A stretch of DNA of 64,000 bases from Brachypterus glaber (lineage: Eukaryota > Arthropoda > Insecta > Coleoptera > Kateretidae): assembly GCA_958510825.1 (NCBI GenBank), contig OY294047.1:36615747-36679746 (forward strand), given 5' to 3'. Below are positions 32,770-45,691 of the stretch, piece by piece. Position 1 is the first letter of the stretch. Each line of letters begins with the position of its first letter. Below the pieces are notes generated by a model that was given only the letters and a program-made list of their open reading frames with translations, searched no databases and was not told the origin of the DNA. The position numbers were made by a program, and so were the translations under genes.

Positions 32770-34206
32770 TTTTGAAAATCCTAATTTGGGCCAAGAGGTA
32801 TTCAAATTTTCTAAATTTAGAATGGAGAATTAAAAATGGCGGATTGTCTTTTTTAAAGCTGTCAAAAAATGCTACAGAAACATTGTTATTTGGTTACCCA
32901 AACATTGTTTTTTGGTTATGTACCTGGGCAAAGTTTTAAGCCTTGCAGGGAAACCGTTTCATTTCAGCAGTTTCAAGAAAATGCAAGTTTGTGATACAAA
33001 TGATGAAATAACAGATTTCCCAACTCTTCAAGGAAACTTTTAAAATATAATTCAGATTTTCTATCTTTTCACGAGCAACTTCGGTACGCTACGCTACGTT
33101 ACGCGCGACATAGTCTTGGGTACAATCACCTGTTTTTACAACTCAATTTTTTAAGCTATATCCGAAAAAACCCATGTGCAAAAAACTACGAGACATCCTG
33201 CATAAAAAAATTTAAAGAACTACTAGTATTTAAAACTTATTCGTTATTTTACCCTATAACTGTACAATGTACAATGTATAACTGTAAATGTACAGTGTAC
33301 ATGCCAACTAAACTAAAGACAACTTGGAACCATTTTCGACAAGAGTATACAATTAGGGATAGATGGATTTAAAGTAGGCCAAGAAGAGAATTGGCAACCG
33401 TAGCAATCTTCAACAATAATACTTCAATATGTTCATTAAAATTGCAAAGGCTACCACAATTGAAATATATATATATATATATCCTTTCAACCCAAACCTA
33501 AAAGTTAAAAAGTTGGTTTTTCTATTTCAAGTTTTAAAGATTAAACATCAAAGCTCCTTTTCTTTTATGTTTTATAATTATAAATGTATAATTTATTTAA
33601 TTTTATACTAAAATTTGTTTTTTAAGTTAGTTGCGACAAAATATCCCGTTCCAAAATAATTCGAAGAAAAAATCACTCTGGCGAGAAAACGCATCGGTAG
33701 ATTTTTTTTTTAATTTTGGTCTTAAAAAGTTGCCAAAGCTCTAAATAATTAAATTATGAAAAAAAACTTGGATTATATGAAAGTTGAGCTAAAAATTGTT
33801 TCCAGACCGGTGTGGTCTGGTTGGTCCTGTAATATACTGGCTTTGGTGTTGTAAACGGCTAATTTTTATGAATGAGGTGTCAAAATGAACACAATACTGG
33901 AGTACCTAATGACTATTTTTTTTACATAAAAAACATCTAAAATACGAAAAAAATATGTTAACATATTTTTATAACAATAAAAATAATTTTGCACGAAAGT
34001 ATAAAACATTCGTTTCAATTTAAAACAAAAGATTACAATACAGGAAAAACAATCCAAGTCAATAAATAACAAAAATTAGGACTTACGGATCAATAAAAGC
34101 TTGAAATGATTTTTATTAAATTTGTATCTTCATTTATCAAAACCTAGTTTTCATCCTGTAAACCATTGACACTCAATATAACCGATAAATACGCTATCAA
34201 CGCATA
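32044..34206. other. Gene-free stretch with a trinucleotide array
   Basis: An (ATA)n array of about 12 units lies at 32736-32771 and a short (TA)n near 33469-33483. No coding support on either strand. Confidence 0.5.
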
Positions 34207-34670
34207 CATAGAAAAAACGGATTCCTTGAACCAAGGACACGTGTCTTTGGATATGTTCAAAGCCATATTCTCTTGTTTCAAGGCTGGCATTTTCTTGAAC
34301 CAAAGTCAAATTCCTTGAATAATGAGCGCAGATTTTTATTCCAAAACCCGTGCTTTTCATTCAAGGACATTGACTTTGGTTCACATAGAAAAAACGGATT
34401 CCTTGAACCAAGAACACGTGTCTTTGTATATGTTTAAAGCCATATTCTCTTGTTTCAAGCTGGCATTTTCTTGAACCAAAGTCAATGTCCTTGAATGAAA
34501 AGCATGGGTTTTTCACTAAATAGTCTTCGCTACATTTCTGGTCATAGGTATAATAAAAATGCTGGTTATAAAATCACACGTACCAATGAATCGACCTCTG
34601 AATCCCACCAAACGAAAATATAGCTATCGAAAGACACGTGTCCTTGGTTCAAGAAATCCTTTTTTCTGTG
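34207..34670. mobile_element. CACNG-type element, TSD TA, with internal duplication
   Basis: Ends CATAGAAAAAACGGATTCCT and AGGAAATCC-like inverse TTTTTTCTGTG, with TA at 34205-34206 and 34671-34672. The left 170 bp is repeated in tandem (34207 and 34384, offset 177). The interior is rich in CTTGAACCAAG/TTCAAG motifs. Shares ends with 19128, 43080, 53100 and 57816. Confidence 0.75.
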
Positions 34671-35846
34671 TATTAACAATATCTTTGTCAATTTTTCTGT
34701 TCAGTCAAATTCTAGATCTTTCTAAAAAAACCTGTTCCAGCTTCGCTGTTCTAGTTTTATATTCATAATTCTCAATTTGTTTATATTCATAATTCTCAAT
34801 TTTTTTACCAACAAAACCAAATTTTCTCGAAAATAATTTATATACAAAGGTAAAATATCTACCTCTTGTTGATTTACCCCCGAAAAATCTAGCCGTAGGG
34901 GCCTAATTTCAGATTTTTGTCAGGGACAGAAAAAAAAAGAAGTTGGTGAATAAAAAAAGGTCATCCACACCAAAAATTATATTTTTTGTTAAGGACTAAA
35001 AAAGTGTTAAAAATTTAAAATTGAACAACAAAGATTTTTTGGGGACTTTAAACCCGAAATTACGCCCTTGTTTATAGGTATAATTAAATATTTAAAGAAA
35101 TAAAAGTCTGTTAAAAACAGAAATGGACTTAGCTTCTTCTTCCCGTGTTGGCTTTAAATATTAAATCTAAATTCAATAATCCAAACATGCACGTATGTTG
35201 CATTCGTGTAGAATTATTAAAATATACCGAAATATTTTCCTTTCAAATATGATTTATATTTTTCAAGACTTTGCATAACAATTTTGGCTTATAAATATGA
35301 ACTATATTTATTTCCTCCTTGGAAGATATCTCTTTTGATCTGCCGCTTTAAATTTGTTATATCTAGTGATTTATTTTCCAAAAAGGCAAATATTATTACA
35401 AGCTGTATTTTTCTTAAAACTTTTATTAATAACAATTAATTCAAAACTTTATAGATACATATTTTAATATACGAGTTGAATGGTCATATTTAAAAGTTCA
35501 TCAATATATTATAGAGAGAGCATACAGTGCGGTCTGAAAACCACCCCCCTTTTAACTTTTGAACTAGTTAAGTTATCGACTTAACATTCCATTTAAAAGT
35601 TGATTTTTTTTTGTGTTGATGGATTATTTTAAATCTGGTATGAAATGAAAGCTAGACTTATAAAGAATAGTTTAAGTCTATAGCCTAGATCTAGTTTCGC
35701 GCTGGGCAATTTTTTTTGTTATCGACCTAAAAAATCGCGCCGTTTACACTTACCACAAAAATATTTTTGCCATATTTTACTACTTTCTGGTTGAGGCAAC
35801 TGTTTTTTCTGGGTGACTGTGCCAAATTTCAACGTTCAGATGTATG
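34671..35846. other. Gene-free stretch with a TACAG element end
   Basis: TACAGTGCGGTCTGAAAACC at 35523 looks like a foldback end of the 4976 type without a clear partner. CATATTTTACTACTTTCTGG near 35770 matches 23-43 of the window. Otherwise nothing. Confidence 0.45.
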
Positions 35847-36348
35847 CATGTCCGTAACTGGAAAAATCCAGGGGGCGCTGAGCACCCCCTGACAGAAAAT
35901 TTTTATAATATTTTCAGTGGTGCTCCGAACTAAAAATTTAAAAATTGAGAAATTTACCAAATCAAAAAAAAAAAAAAAAAAAAACAGCTTTACTTCTGAC
36001 CGCAAAATTTTGCTGACTAAAAAAAGGTCCTCACCTCTGAAAAATTCCCAACTCAACAAAAACTTTACTACCCCCATACTACCATAAAATTTTGATAACT
36101 AGAAAAAAGATCCCCACCCTGAAAAATGCCCAACCTTTCCAATTTTCCCAAGAAAACAATTTACTGACCAGTTTCCCTTTATACCCTCAATTTTTTCAAC
36201 TTACATTTGACGAAATCTGCCATTCAATTTTACCAACTGGACTTGAGCAATCCCTGTGGGGGTGCTTAGAGCTTAATTCGCCAGGGGGTGCTCAAAATCA
36301 TGCCAGGGGGTGCTGGGCACCCCTTAGCAGCCCCCAGTTACGGGCCTG
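35847..36348. mobile_element. hAT-like MITE, 8-bp TSD GATGTATG
   Basis: The right end, read inward, is CAGGCCCGTAACTGGGGGCT and the left end CATGTCCGTAACTGG. GATGTATG is duplicated exactly at 35839-35846 and 36349-36356. CAGG tips plus an 8-bp duplication fit hAT. Subterminal GGGGTGCTGGGCACCCC-type palindromes occur near both ends. The ORFs inside are shadows. Confidence 0.9.
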
Positions 36349-36962
36349 GATGTATGGGTAGTTAGTGAAAAATCAATGAAAAGATTGAACTTAAACTGAC
36401 CAACCTAGAAACCAACAAACAAACAAACAACCAAATCGACAAACCAATAAGAAAGCATACAACAAAGTAAGCCAAATAAAAGCGTGTAAAGAAGAAAAAT
36501 GCAATTTTAAAACATGAATTATTTAGGCATTTTTGAACAAAAGAATCATTTTTAAAAAATGCCAATTGAGTAGAATTCAGCTTATCATAAAGTTTGTGGG
36601 AAAATGATTTTTGAAATTGACCTACTAAACTGGAAAATATAGAGCAACACCATACCTTTTTGTAAAATTTTAGCGACTTGAAAATGTAAACGAAATTAAA
36701 AAGTAAATGAATCCCAACTTGCTTACAGGCTCCGTCTGAGCTGCTTTCCCACCAAATTGATTAATTATTTCTTTAATTTAATTTTAAGCAATTACTTCTT
36801 GCTAATGGTAATCAGAAGTGACTGGCGAAATTTCTAATAATATTAACCATAATCTCGCTGAAGGACTTCAAAATTCATAACAGGGTGGTAAATTACAATA
36901 ACCGGGTTGAACACGGAACATCCGAGTCCTAATTATAAAACTATTTATGAAGACTCTTAATA

Positions 36963-37837
36963 CAGTCTGTTCAACAAGAGCGTGTCTTTGATTATTCAAA
37001 AAATTCAAAAGGTATCTCCGCCGCGTAATTCTCCTATCTCTGTACAATTTCTGTAGCACTGATTTGTTACCGTAGTAGTCGAATTATGACGAGCACACGT
37101 TAAAGAAAATCAGTATCAATATCAATATTTACGCCAAGAGATTTGAGGTGGTCGACCGCGGTCTTTTTGTGCCTGCATCCGCGAGGACCTAAATTAAGGG
37201 TCGCCAATTGCATAAAAAGTGATTAAAAAGTCTAAATGCTTGGTCTTACTTTGAAATGCATTTCGTTCAGCGCACAGTTAGGTATCCCGTAAAAAATCAT
37301 GTTTGGGGATGCTTTTCAGAATGTGGATTTTGTTACCTAAAGTTGTTTACTGAGAATCTGAACGCTCAGAAAGCTTTGAAAAATTACCAGCGTGGGCTTA
37401 TAAAGTCAGTAAAAAGAATGTTTAGATCCAAAAACAAAGATTGGATATTGCAAGACGACAATGATCCAAAACACCGCAGTCGACTATGCACCGACTGGAG
37501 GAGGAAAAACAGCATCACTACGTTACTTTGGCCTTCACAACCACCGGATGCAAATCCGATCAAAAACGTGCGGGAGCTTTTGAAGTCCAAACTTGAAGGA
37601 ACTGCTCAATTTGAAGCAGCTCGCACCATTCAAGATAAATAGAGGTCGTTGACAGTAAATTACGCAGAAAATATGCCAAAAAGGTTTCAAGCTATTCTGG
37701 ATAACAACGGAGATTTCACGGTGTACTTAGTAGGAGAGAAATAGCATTTTTTATCTACTTTAATGTAAAAAAATGAATAAATAAATATCTTTCATAGAAA
37801 AAAAAATATTGAAGACACGCTCTTGTTGAACAGACTG
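36963..37837 (+). mobile_element. Internally deleted Tc1-like element, TSD TA
   Basis: Inverted ends CAGTCTGTTCAACAAGAGCG and CGCTCTTGTTGAACAGACTG are perfect over at least 20 bp, with TA on both sides (36961-36962, 37838-37839). At 875 bp it is shorter than typical Tc1 elements (1.3-1.7 kb); the DNA-binding half of the transposase is gone. Confidence 0.9.
37256..37744 (+). pseudogene. Tc1-like (DD34E-type) transposase relic
   Basis: The C-terminal half of a Tc1/mariner transposase, which cuts and joins DNA at the element ends. Visible are VWGCFSECG, the second-aspartate block ILQDDNDPKHRSRLC, and WPSQPPDANPIKNV. The last should be NPIENVW in active members, so the third catalytic residue E is K and W is R. 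A TAG at 37640-37642 replaces an expected W codon; beyond it the frame continues RSLTVNYAENMPKRFQAILD and NNGDFTVY to TAG 37742-37744. The N-terminal helix-turn-helix half and first aspartate are missing. Dead by three independent criteria. Confidence 0.9.
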
Positions 37838-38213
37838 TAAATATAGATAAGTCAACACATAGATTTACAATACATCAAGGGAACATTCCCAGCAAACATA
37901 AAAGTTTAATTTTCGTTAAGATCTCCCATAATTATAATTAAAGGTCTATTTTACTCTTTACGTGTAAGCGTTTAAGAAGCAGACATTTCAGCAAAAATAG
38001 ACCTTTGTGCTGAATTATTTTGCTGGCAAAATTTTTACGCGAAAAAATTTTCTCCAAGTCCTGAGATAAATTATTACTAAATTTGAAGCCAAAGGCGACA
38101 GAGAGAATATATTTTTAACGTAAAATTTACCTTAAAAACCTATTTAAAAAGGTATATAAAATTGATTGAAACTGAAAAATAGATAAATATTAGCAATATC
38201 ATTTAGTTTATAA
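37838..38213. other. Gene-free stretch
   Basis: Nothing recognised. Confidence 0.5.
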
Positions 38214-38933
38214 GGGGCTGTCCATATATTACGTAACGCAATTTTTCAATAAAATTGACCCCCCTCCCTCCTGTGTAACAAACTGTCACATTTACCAACA
38301 CCCCCCCCCTGTGTAACGCGTAACAATATAAAAATTTTGTTTCGCAATAAATTTAACTGTATTGATTCGTTTTTCTCGACAAAACAAACATGAACCTAAA
38401 ATATAGTATAACATAACCTTAAAAAAAATTTACACGAAAAAATCACTCAAACTTAAAAAAAATATTCATAATCAATATCACACAGGGAAAATATACTAGG
38501 TACCTCTTTTTACACTGAGTGTCACATATAACACGTATATTGTTTATGCACAGGTACACAAAATAGTACACATATTGGTGTTCTTTGCATACACATTCCG
38601 CGCGAAAATGTATCATCGCCGATGATTCATCGGCAAGATCACGCAAGAACAGGGCCGTAAGATTTTTTTTTAATCAATGTCAACAGTTTTTTTTAAATTA
38701 AATTAAATATGCATAGTTTCGTCAATGTTTGTGTGAAAAAGGGAATTATGGTCCACTAAATAAAAATTTATGTTGAAATAAAAATACATCTGCCAAGCTT
38801 AGGAAATTAGCATTAAATTTATTAAATTTCGTTACGTAACGTTTACCTAGACCCCCCCCCATCCCCCTGTCACAAACTGTAACAATTTCTCTGACCCCCC
38901 CCTAGACGCGTTACGTAATATATGGACAGCCAC
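38214..38933. mobile_element. Harbinger-like MITE, GGCTGTCCATATATTACGTA family, TSD TAA
   Basis: Ends GGGGCTGTCCATATATTACG and CGTAATATATGGACAGCCAC, with TAA at 38211-38213 and 38934-38936. C-run blocks at 38258-38310 and 38850-38902 are subterminal. It shares TTACGTAAC with the GGGAACG family but has a different tip. Confidence 0.85.
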
Positions 38934-39555
38934 TAAGCAACAGTGTTAGTTGACTAAAACACGGATAGAAAATTAATCTAGTAATGCGTTTTTTCAATAT
39001 TCATAAAACGTATTATTTCTGTCACGATTATACATATTTTCAAATAAAACTTCTAGGAATAACCAACCCCCACGGAATTTAACCTATATACCTCCTTCTA
39101 AAGGATTCCTTCAGTATAAAAATATTTTTCAATTTACCTTTTGTTTTTAAAAATTTGCATAATGATATTTTTAGGAAGATGTTTTTGACAAAAAGCCTAA
39201 TACATATTCATTCCCTGCGAGAACTAAAAATAAGTTTGCGTGCCGGCTGTTCCTTCTTTATTATCATAAATGTTTTTTGATTAAATTGAATAAAACACAT
39301 ATTTATATTAATAAAAAAGAAAATTAAAAATATTCTACACCGGAAAAAATTGTTCTAGCATAATTCAGCAATTGGTTACTTTTGTAACAAAGTTTGGCAG
39401 AATAGATCACTATGAAAAACAGATAGAAAAAGTTAGTACTTTGAAATGTGGTGCTATAGGAGAATTTAAAAGATAAAATGATCAGATAAGGAGTAAATAT
39501 TAGACTTATCCAGATCCGGCCTTTGTATGAATCAAGTGAATCCCCTGCTTCAGGG

Positions 39556-39790
39556 CGCAAGCTTAGAGGGGCGCCGTCAAGGACCTTTTTTTCAGCCAGT
39601 TCAGATCAGGGGCAGTAAAAAGCTTTTCAGAGGTGACGGCCTTTTTTTTTAGTCATCAAAACATCAGGAGGGTATCTTTGTTTTGTCTTTTCTTTTCAGA
39701 AGTGAGAACCTTTTTTTTAGTCATCTAAGTTAACAGGGAGTAATGTTTATGTTTTTTCTTTTGCTAGGGGCGCCAAGTCCAACGTTTACT
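39556..39790. repeat. Diverged tandem block with AGTCATC motif
   Basis: CTTTTTTTTTAGTCATCAAA and CTTTTTTTTAGTCATCTAAG mark units of about 70 bp, bounded by GGGGCGCC at both ends (39569, 39768). Similar text appears inverted inside the hAT-like MITE at 35847, suggesting a related element. Confidence 0.5.
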
Positions 39791-40489
39791 ATCCATATGA
39801 GACGTTTTTATTATTAGTTGATGTTTCATCGGTTATAATTCAATTTTTTATATTTTCGTTGTTTTTTTTTTCAAAAAAAAAAAAAAATTGAAAATCATTT
39901 TACTTTCTTCTAAACTATAGAAATAAAATGGAGTATGAAAATACATGTACCTTCATCAAAAACTAGATGAAACGTTGCAAGCACCCTGTCAAAACATCGG
40001 CACTATTGTACACTAGAGCCATCTAGTTTGCAAATTTCAAACTAGGTATTTTGTTTGATTTTAAATTCTGTATCTTTAAAACATTATATTCTAGCAAAAA
40101 ACTGTATACAAAATTATTTATAGGTCTTAAAAAGAGCTTTTATTTAAAATATAATTTTTTGAAATCGGGTTATAAATATGTGAGATATGCTAAAAAAACC
40201 TTTTACTGCTTTAAATGCCAATATCTCGAAAACAATGCGTTTTAGGAAAACGTTGTTTATAACATTTTTTGACCAATTTAAAATTATCTTTTATATAAGT
40301 GTATAAATTAACCAAATACAATAATAATTACCTTAATTATAAACAGAAAACGCTAAAAATAGGAGTTTTACCCTATTTTTACCCCCTTACCGCCAAAATC
40401 TAATCAGTTCTTCGGAATACGATAAGAAACAATATGCAAAAAACCGCAAGTCGATATCTCATGTAGAAATGGAGTTAGAGAGTTTACAC

Positions 40490-41325
<836 letters not shown>

Positions 41326-41435
41326 CAATTTTTTTTTTACTGATTTCGACTCAGAATGCTCTAAAACGTCGAGATATTTGAAAAAAATGTGGTCAAAGAT
41401 TTTGACTTTTCGGCGAAGATTTCAATACATCGGCA

Positions 41436-42477
41436 AAGACAAATATTATCTCTGAAGGGAGCTATAGCTTATTAAAAATGCTATTTTGAAAAACTTAAAG
41501 ATTAAGTCGCGCCCTGTTGCCAAAATTTTACTTTGAACTAAAATTTGGAAATATTATTAGCAAATGAAATTTAGGAATATTATTAGAAAATAAATCCAAA
41601 CGAGTCCGATCGAAAATTTCAAGATTTTTTTTTGTTAGCACCCTAATAAACAATTTAAAGACATACCATTTCAAATATTGGTGGGAAAATTACGGGAGAA
41701 GTTAACCTGTAGATATTTGATTATGATCATGGGAGTGGTTAAAAAGTTTAGTACATATCTACATGTATGACTAATTTAAAATGTGTTTCTTTAAACACTG
41801 GAAAACGCAGATAAAGAAAATCGTTATTTATTTTGTTTTGTTTTTTTCACCACATAACGTAACAATGAAACCAGAGGTGTATATTCAAAGCCTAGAATTT
41901 ATTTGACACAAAAGCCATTATAACATCCAAGCGAAGCCACTCATGCAAATGTGGCCTGTATTTTTAATGCTTATGGAGAAAAAGAGTCAACAATCATACC
42001 TTTGTATATTTTTACATGAAATTGTTAAAAAGTAATATAAATTTAGGTGTTAATGTCCAGTGTATTTTGTTTGTTGATGTAATGTTTTTGTTTAATTTGT
42101 TTGTTTTAATGCATATTTAATAATTTAGGTAAGTTTTTAATTTATTAATTTCTTTTATTTTTGTTTATATACATTTTTTTCTCCAAAAAATCAGTTTATA
42201 ATGTCCAAGTTATGCCCAAAAAGTTTTATAATTTTTATGTCTTTTTAGCCCTGAAGAAGCCTAAATATTAGGTGAAACGTTGGCATGATTATGTAATGCA
42301 ATAAAGTTTTTATTTGCTTCATTTCCGAGTGTTTATCACAAATAAAACTAAATAAATTTAGGTGATATGTTTTTAGCGCTGTTACTAATAGTAAAACAAA
42401 ATGAATAGCCTATAAATACACGTAAAATTCTAATTGTCCCATTACACAGGACCACAAAAAAATTAAGTTGATTTTTC
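41436..42477. other. Gene-free stretch ending in a retroelement-like 3' region
   Basis: Nothing coding. A hammerhead-like motif at 42251-42280 is listed separately. Confidence 0.45.
42251..42280 (+). ncRNA. Hammerhead-like motif (CTGAAGA ... GAAA)
   Basis: CTGAAGA, stem CCTAA/TTAGG, then GAAACG fits the core CUGANGA-stem II-GAAA, with a bulged G in stem II. I cannot find convincing stems I and III or a UH cleavage site. CTGAAGAAGCC...GAAACGT text is common near the 3' ends of Penelope-like and other retroelements, and an AATAAAG follows at 42301. Confidence 0.3.
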
Positions 42478-42717
42478 ATAAACCAGACTATATTTTTTCT
42501 AGGTATTTTTGGGCGCTGAAAACGAATATGGCAATGAAAAAAATTCTTGACCCTCAAAATCTATAGATATAGCGCACAATAGTTTTTTTTTGTATGCATT
42601 TGAGGCAAAAAAATTATTCCGCATTTTGAAGTGTTACGCCCATGTTAATGGTATAGGAAAATAGCATTACAGGGGGGGTCCAAAATGATCAAAATTTGCG
42701 TTACGTAATATGTTCCC
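42478..42717. mobile_element. Harbinger-like MITE (left-truncated) with shared flank
   Basis: The right end GCGTTACGTAATATGTTCCC is followed by TTA. The body GAAGTGTTACGCCCATGTTA matches 53010 and 23920. The part 42480-42540 matches 21899-21960. Confidence 0.65.
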
Positions 42718-43079
42718 TTATTGTAGTCTCTTTTATCAACAAACCCTTTAATATGCAAAATCCATGTTTGACAATAGAGTAAGCCTATCTGAACTTGAAA
42801 AAAGCCCTGACGTCACGTTTTGTTTGGTTGCAAAAAAGTTACCTTGGGAAACCGACGCGACGGAAAATTGCAAAAAAGCTAATTGGAAAACGAGCAAACA
42901 AAAAAGATCCAAGTTTTGTTTTATTTCGTTAAATATTTGTATCCCGAATAAACAGATATAAACTGAGATACGTACTTGAATAAAAGTGGGAGGTCAAACA
43001 AGAACATAAACCTTCAGTTATTTGACCAAAAGTAATCGGGCAAATGTTAAAGGGTTGTTAACAGAAATAAATATATGTA
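42718..43079. other. Unassigned stretch
   Basis: The ORF 42764-42961 (65 codons) shows no motif, and I do not call it a gene. Confidence 0.4.
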
Positions 43080-43501
43080 CACTGAAAAAAAATCCTTTGC
43101 GGTAATGGCATATGAAATAAGGCCAAATGCTTCGGACTCTTGAATACGTCCAAAAGCACTTTCTCTTAACATGAAAATATAATTCACTTGCTAATATCTT
43201 TCTGATTCTTTAACTTAAAATTCTTTAATCTTGCGTGAAATGCAAGTGGTCTTGTCTCAAAAGAAAAAATTCTTGGGCCAAAGTATTTAAAATTATTTAA
43301 TTTTTAACAATCTTAAAACAAGATAAATACTTTTTGCTTCAAATGTGCCAGGTCGAAGAGAATTTTAAAAATATTTCAAAAGCGACACTTTTCTTGGGAC
43401 AAGAAAAATACTTTTGTTTGACGATACATATCTTTTAAGCTAAAAGAATAACTGCCAAGAGTGTTGACTACTTTGAGCCAAGAACGTCATTTTTTTCAGT
43501 G
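43080..43501. mobile_element. CACTG-ended element, TSD TA
   Basis: Ends CACTGAAAAAAAATCC and ATTTTTTTCAGTG, TA at 43078-43079 and 43502-43503. The interior has many CTTG...CAAG motifs (TCTTGGGACAAG, TCTTGGGCCAAAG). A member of the TA-CACNG group. Confidence 0.75.
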
Positions 43502-43639
43502 TATGTTGAAGTTAACATACTGGTTTTAAATCATTTTTGTACAGGATGAAGTGGAATTATTTATAGATGCTATAATGGAACATTGTTGCGGCAATTACAC
43601 CCAAAAGTTTCCTTTTTTTCCAATTAAAGGAAAAAACTA

Positions 43640-44280
43640 AAATATATGTATGACCTTCCCAGACTTTTACTCCAAAAATTCTTTGTGAGGCAAAAAGTTG
43701 GCAAAAATATTATCAACGGCAATTTTCATACTTATTATATTATTCACAGTGCCTGCGCTAGAATAATATTATACGGTAGTTTGGAATTTCCCAAAATCGT
43801 CAAAAAACGCCATAAACAAAAAATTTTTGGATACAAATGTGTTTCATGAAAAAATAAGAAACTTTGAAAATGTCGGTCTGTCCGTCCGTCCGATACACAA
43901 TTTTTGTGGACACGATGACTACAGAACGAATTATCCGATCGACTCGAAATTTTCAGGAAAAGTCAAGTTCTATGAGGTGAAGATCCCTATTGTTTTCAAA
44001 GTAATTCCCCAAAAACAGAAAAGTTATGGGGGGTTAAACTTTTTAAAAAAATAAAAACTATCATTAAAAAAAAAAGGATTTTTTTTTTGTTTTTCGCAAA
44101 AAAAAAATAAAAAATTGAATATTTTTGAAAATTTTTTTTTGATTTTTTTTTTTGAATTTTGTTTTCGTTTTCCGCAAGAAGAAAATTAAGTTTTTTTAGA
44201 TTTTTATTTTTCTTATTTTTTTTTTCAAATTGTTTTTTTTTATTTCTTTTTAAATATTTGGGAAAATGCAATATACCATT
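43640..44280. repeat. Repeat with short GTCTGTCCGTCCG core
   Basis: GTCGGTCTGTCCGTCCGTCC at 43872 followed by CGATCGACTCGAAATTTTCA is typical of Helentron-type interiors. The rest is A/T homopolymer runs (44040-44240). ORFs here are accidental. Confidence 0.45.
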
Positions 44281-44410
44281 TACTGTGAATAATATATAAT
44301 GGAATGCGTAGCATTACATATCTTCACGGCTTGTTATATTCATATCCCTCTTTCACTACTAGATTTATAAACTGCTATTATTTACCTCAATTTAAAGGCA
44401 TATCCACAGG

Positions 44411-44518
44411 CTCGCATAAGAACATAACAATGCGATGCCGTGATTGGCTTGATGTGCCGTCATGTATCTTGTAAGCCAATCACGGCACCGCATTCTTATG
44501 TTTTATGTTCTTATGCAA
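44411..44518. mobile_element. Hairpin MITE, about 105 bp
   Basis: GCATAAGAACATAA near 44414 pairs with TTATGTTCTTATGC, and GCCGTGATTGGCTT with AAGCCAATCACGGC. Relics at 7066-7190 and about 11610-11705. Confidence 0.8.
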
Positions 44519-44841
44519 CCCCAAAATAGTAATATAATAACCTATAAAGTTGGAAGGTGTCACTGTTTATTTTGAATAAATGCCAAAAAATATAACCTAA
44601 ACTTATATGTGATGTTATTTTATAAAAATAAATCATGAATAAATAAAAAAAAAATTAAATGTAAGTTTTTAAAACTGTTTTGCCATAAAATTCAAGTCAA
44701 TAAATTCAATTTGTTGATAATTTTAGTAAGTGACAAACGTGAAGTTAGCTTCAAGAGCCTTCCCGACCAAGGGAAAAAATGAGGTGTTTCTAACTTTTTA
44801 AGAAGTTGCAGTTATAATAATGATTTTGCAACTTTTATGTA

Positions 44842-45691
44842 TACCGGGTGTTTTTTTTAACCTAAATCTTTCATATATCTCCAATACCATCCATTTTAGA
44901 AACAAAGATGTCAGACAAAAGTTGTTTATTTTAATGGAGGAAACAAAATGACGTATTTAATTTTTACGGATATTTATGTTTTCAAGGTCATTTCAAGGTC
45001 AACTTTGTTTTTTTTAAATGGAAGCATATGTTTTTTTTAGTTTTGTTTAATTCTCCCCCAAAAAATTAAAATCTTTTGTAAAAAGCTTTTTTTGATCGGA
45101 CTTTTAGTTGCGTAGATAACAAAGCCACACAAAATCAAAAAAGTTGCATCTCCGACGGACTTGACTAGTCAATGCCTATGTATTTTGAGCCGCTGAATCT
45201 GAATCAGAGGTTGAAATTTGAAATTTAGCTCCCATTTTCAACATAACCACAAAAAACATATCATATCATTGCAAAAATGATGTTTTTTGAGGTTATGTTG
45301 AAAATGGAAGCTAACTTTCAAATTCCGACCTCAGATTCGAATTCAGAGCTTCAAAATACATAGTAAAAGTCCAGTTCGTCGGAGATGCAACTTTTTTGAT
45401 TTTGTGTGGCTGTGTTATTTCCGCAACTAAAAGTCCGATCAAAAAGAGCTTTTTACAAAAGATTTTAATTTTTTTGGGGAGAATTAAACAAAACTAAAAA
45501 AGATATATGCTTCCATTTAAAAAAACAAAGTTGACCTTGAAATTACCTTGAAAACGTAAATATCCGTAAAAAACAAATACGCCATTTTGTTTTCCCTATT
45601 AAAATAAATATCTTTTGTCCGATATTTGTTTTTCTTAAATGCATAGTATTCGAGATATTTGAAGTTTCAGGTTAAAAAGAAACACCCGGTA
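44842..45691. mobile_element. TACCGGGTG foldback, 850 bp, TSD TA
   Basis: Ends TACCGGGTGTTTTTTTTAAC and GTTAAAAAGAAACACCCGGT(A), with TA on both sides. Nearly the whole length is two arms of about 400 bp: AAAAAAGTTGCATCTCCGAC near 45137 against GTCGGAGATGCAACTTTTTT near 45379. The centre is a smaller palindrome like the element at 60-328. Confidence 0.85.

Noticed and set aside
36092..36361. 89-codon ORF
   Set aside because: It lies inside the hAT-like MITE and runs across its end and target duplication.
42764..42961. 65-codon ORF
   Set aside because: No motif, no homologue recognised, no supporting context.
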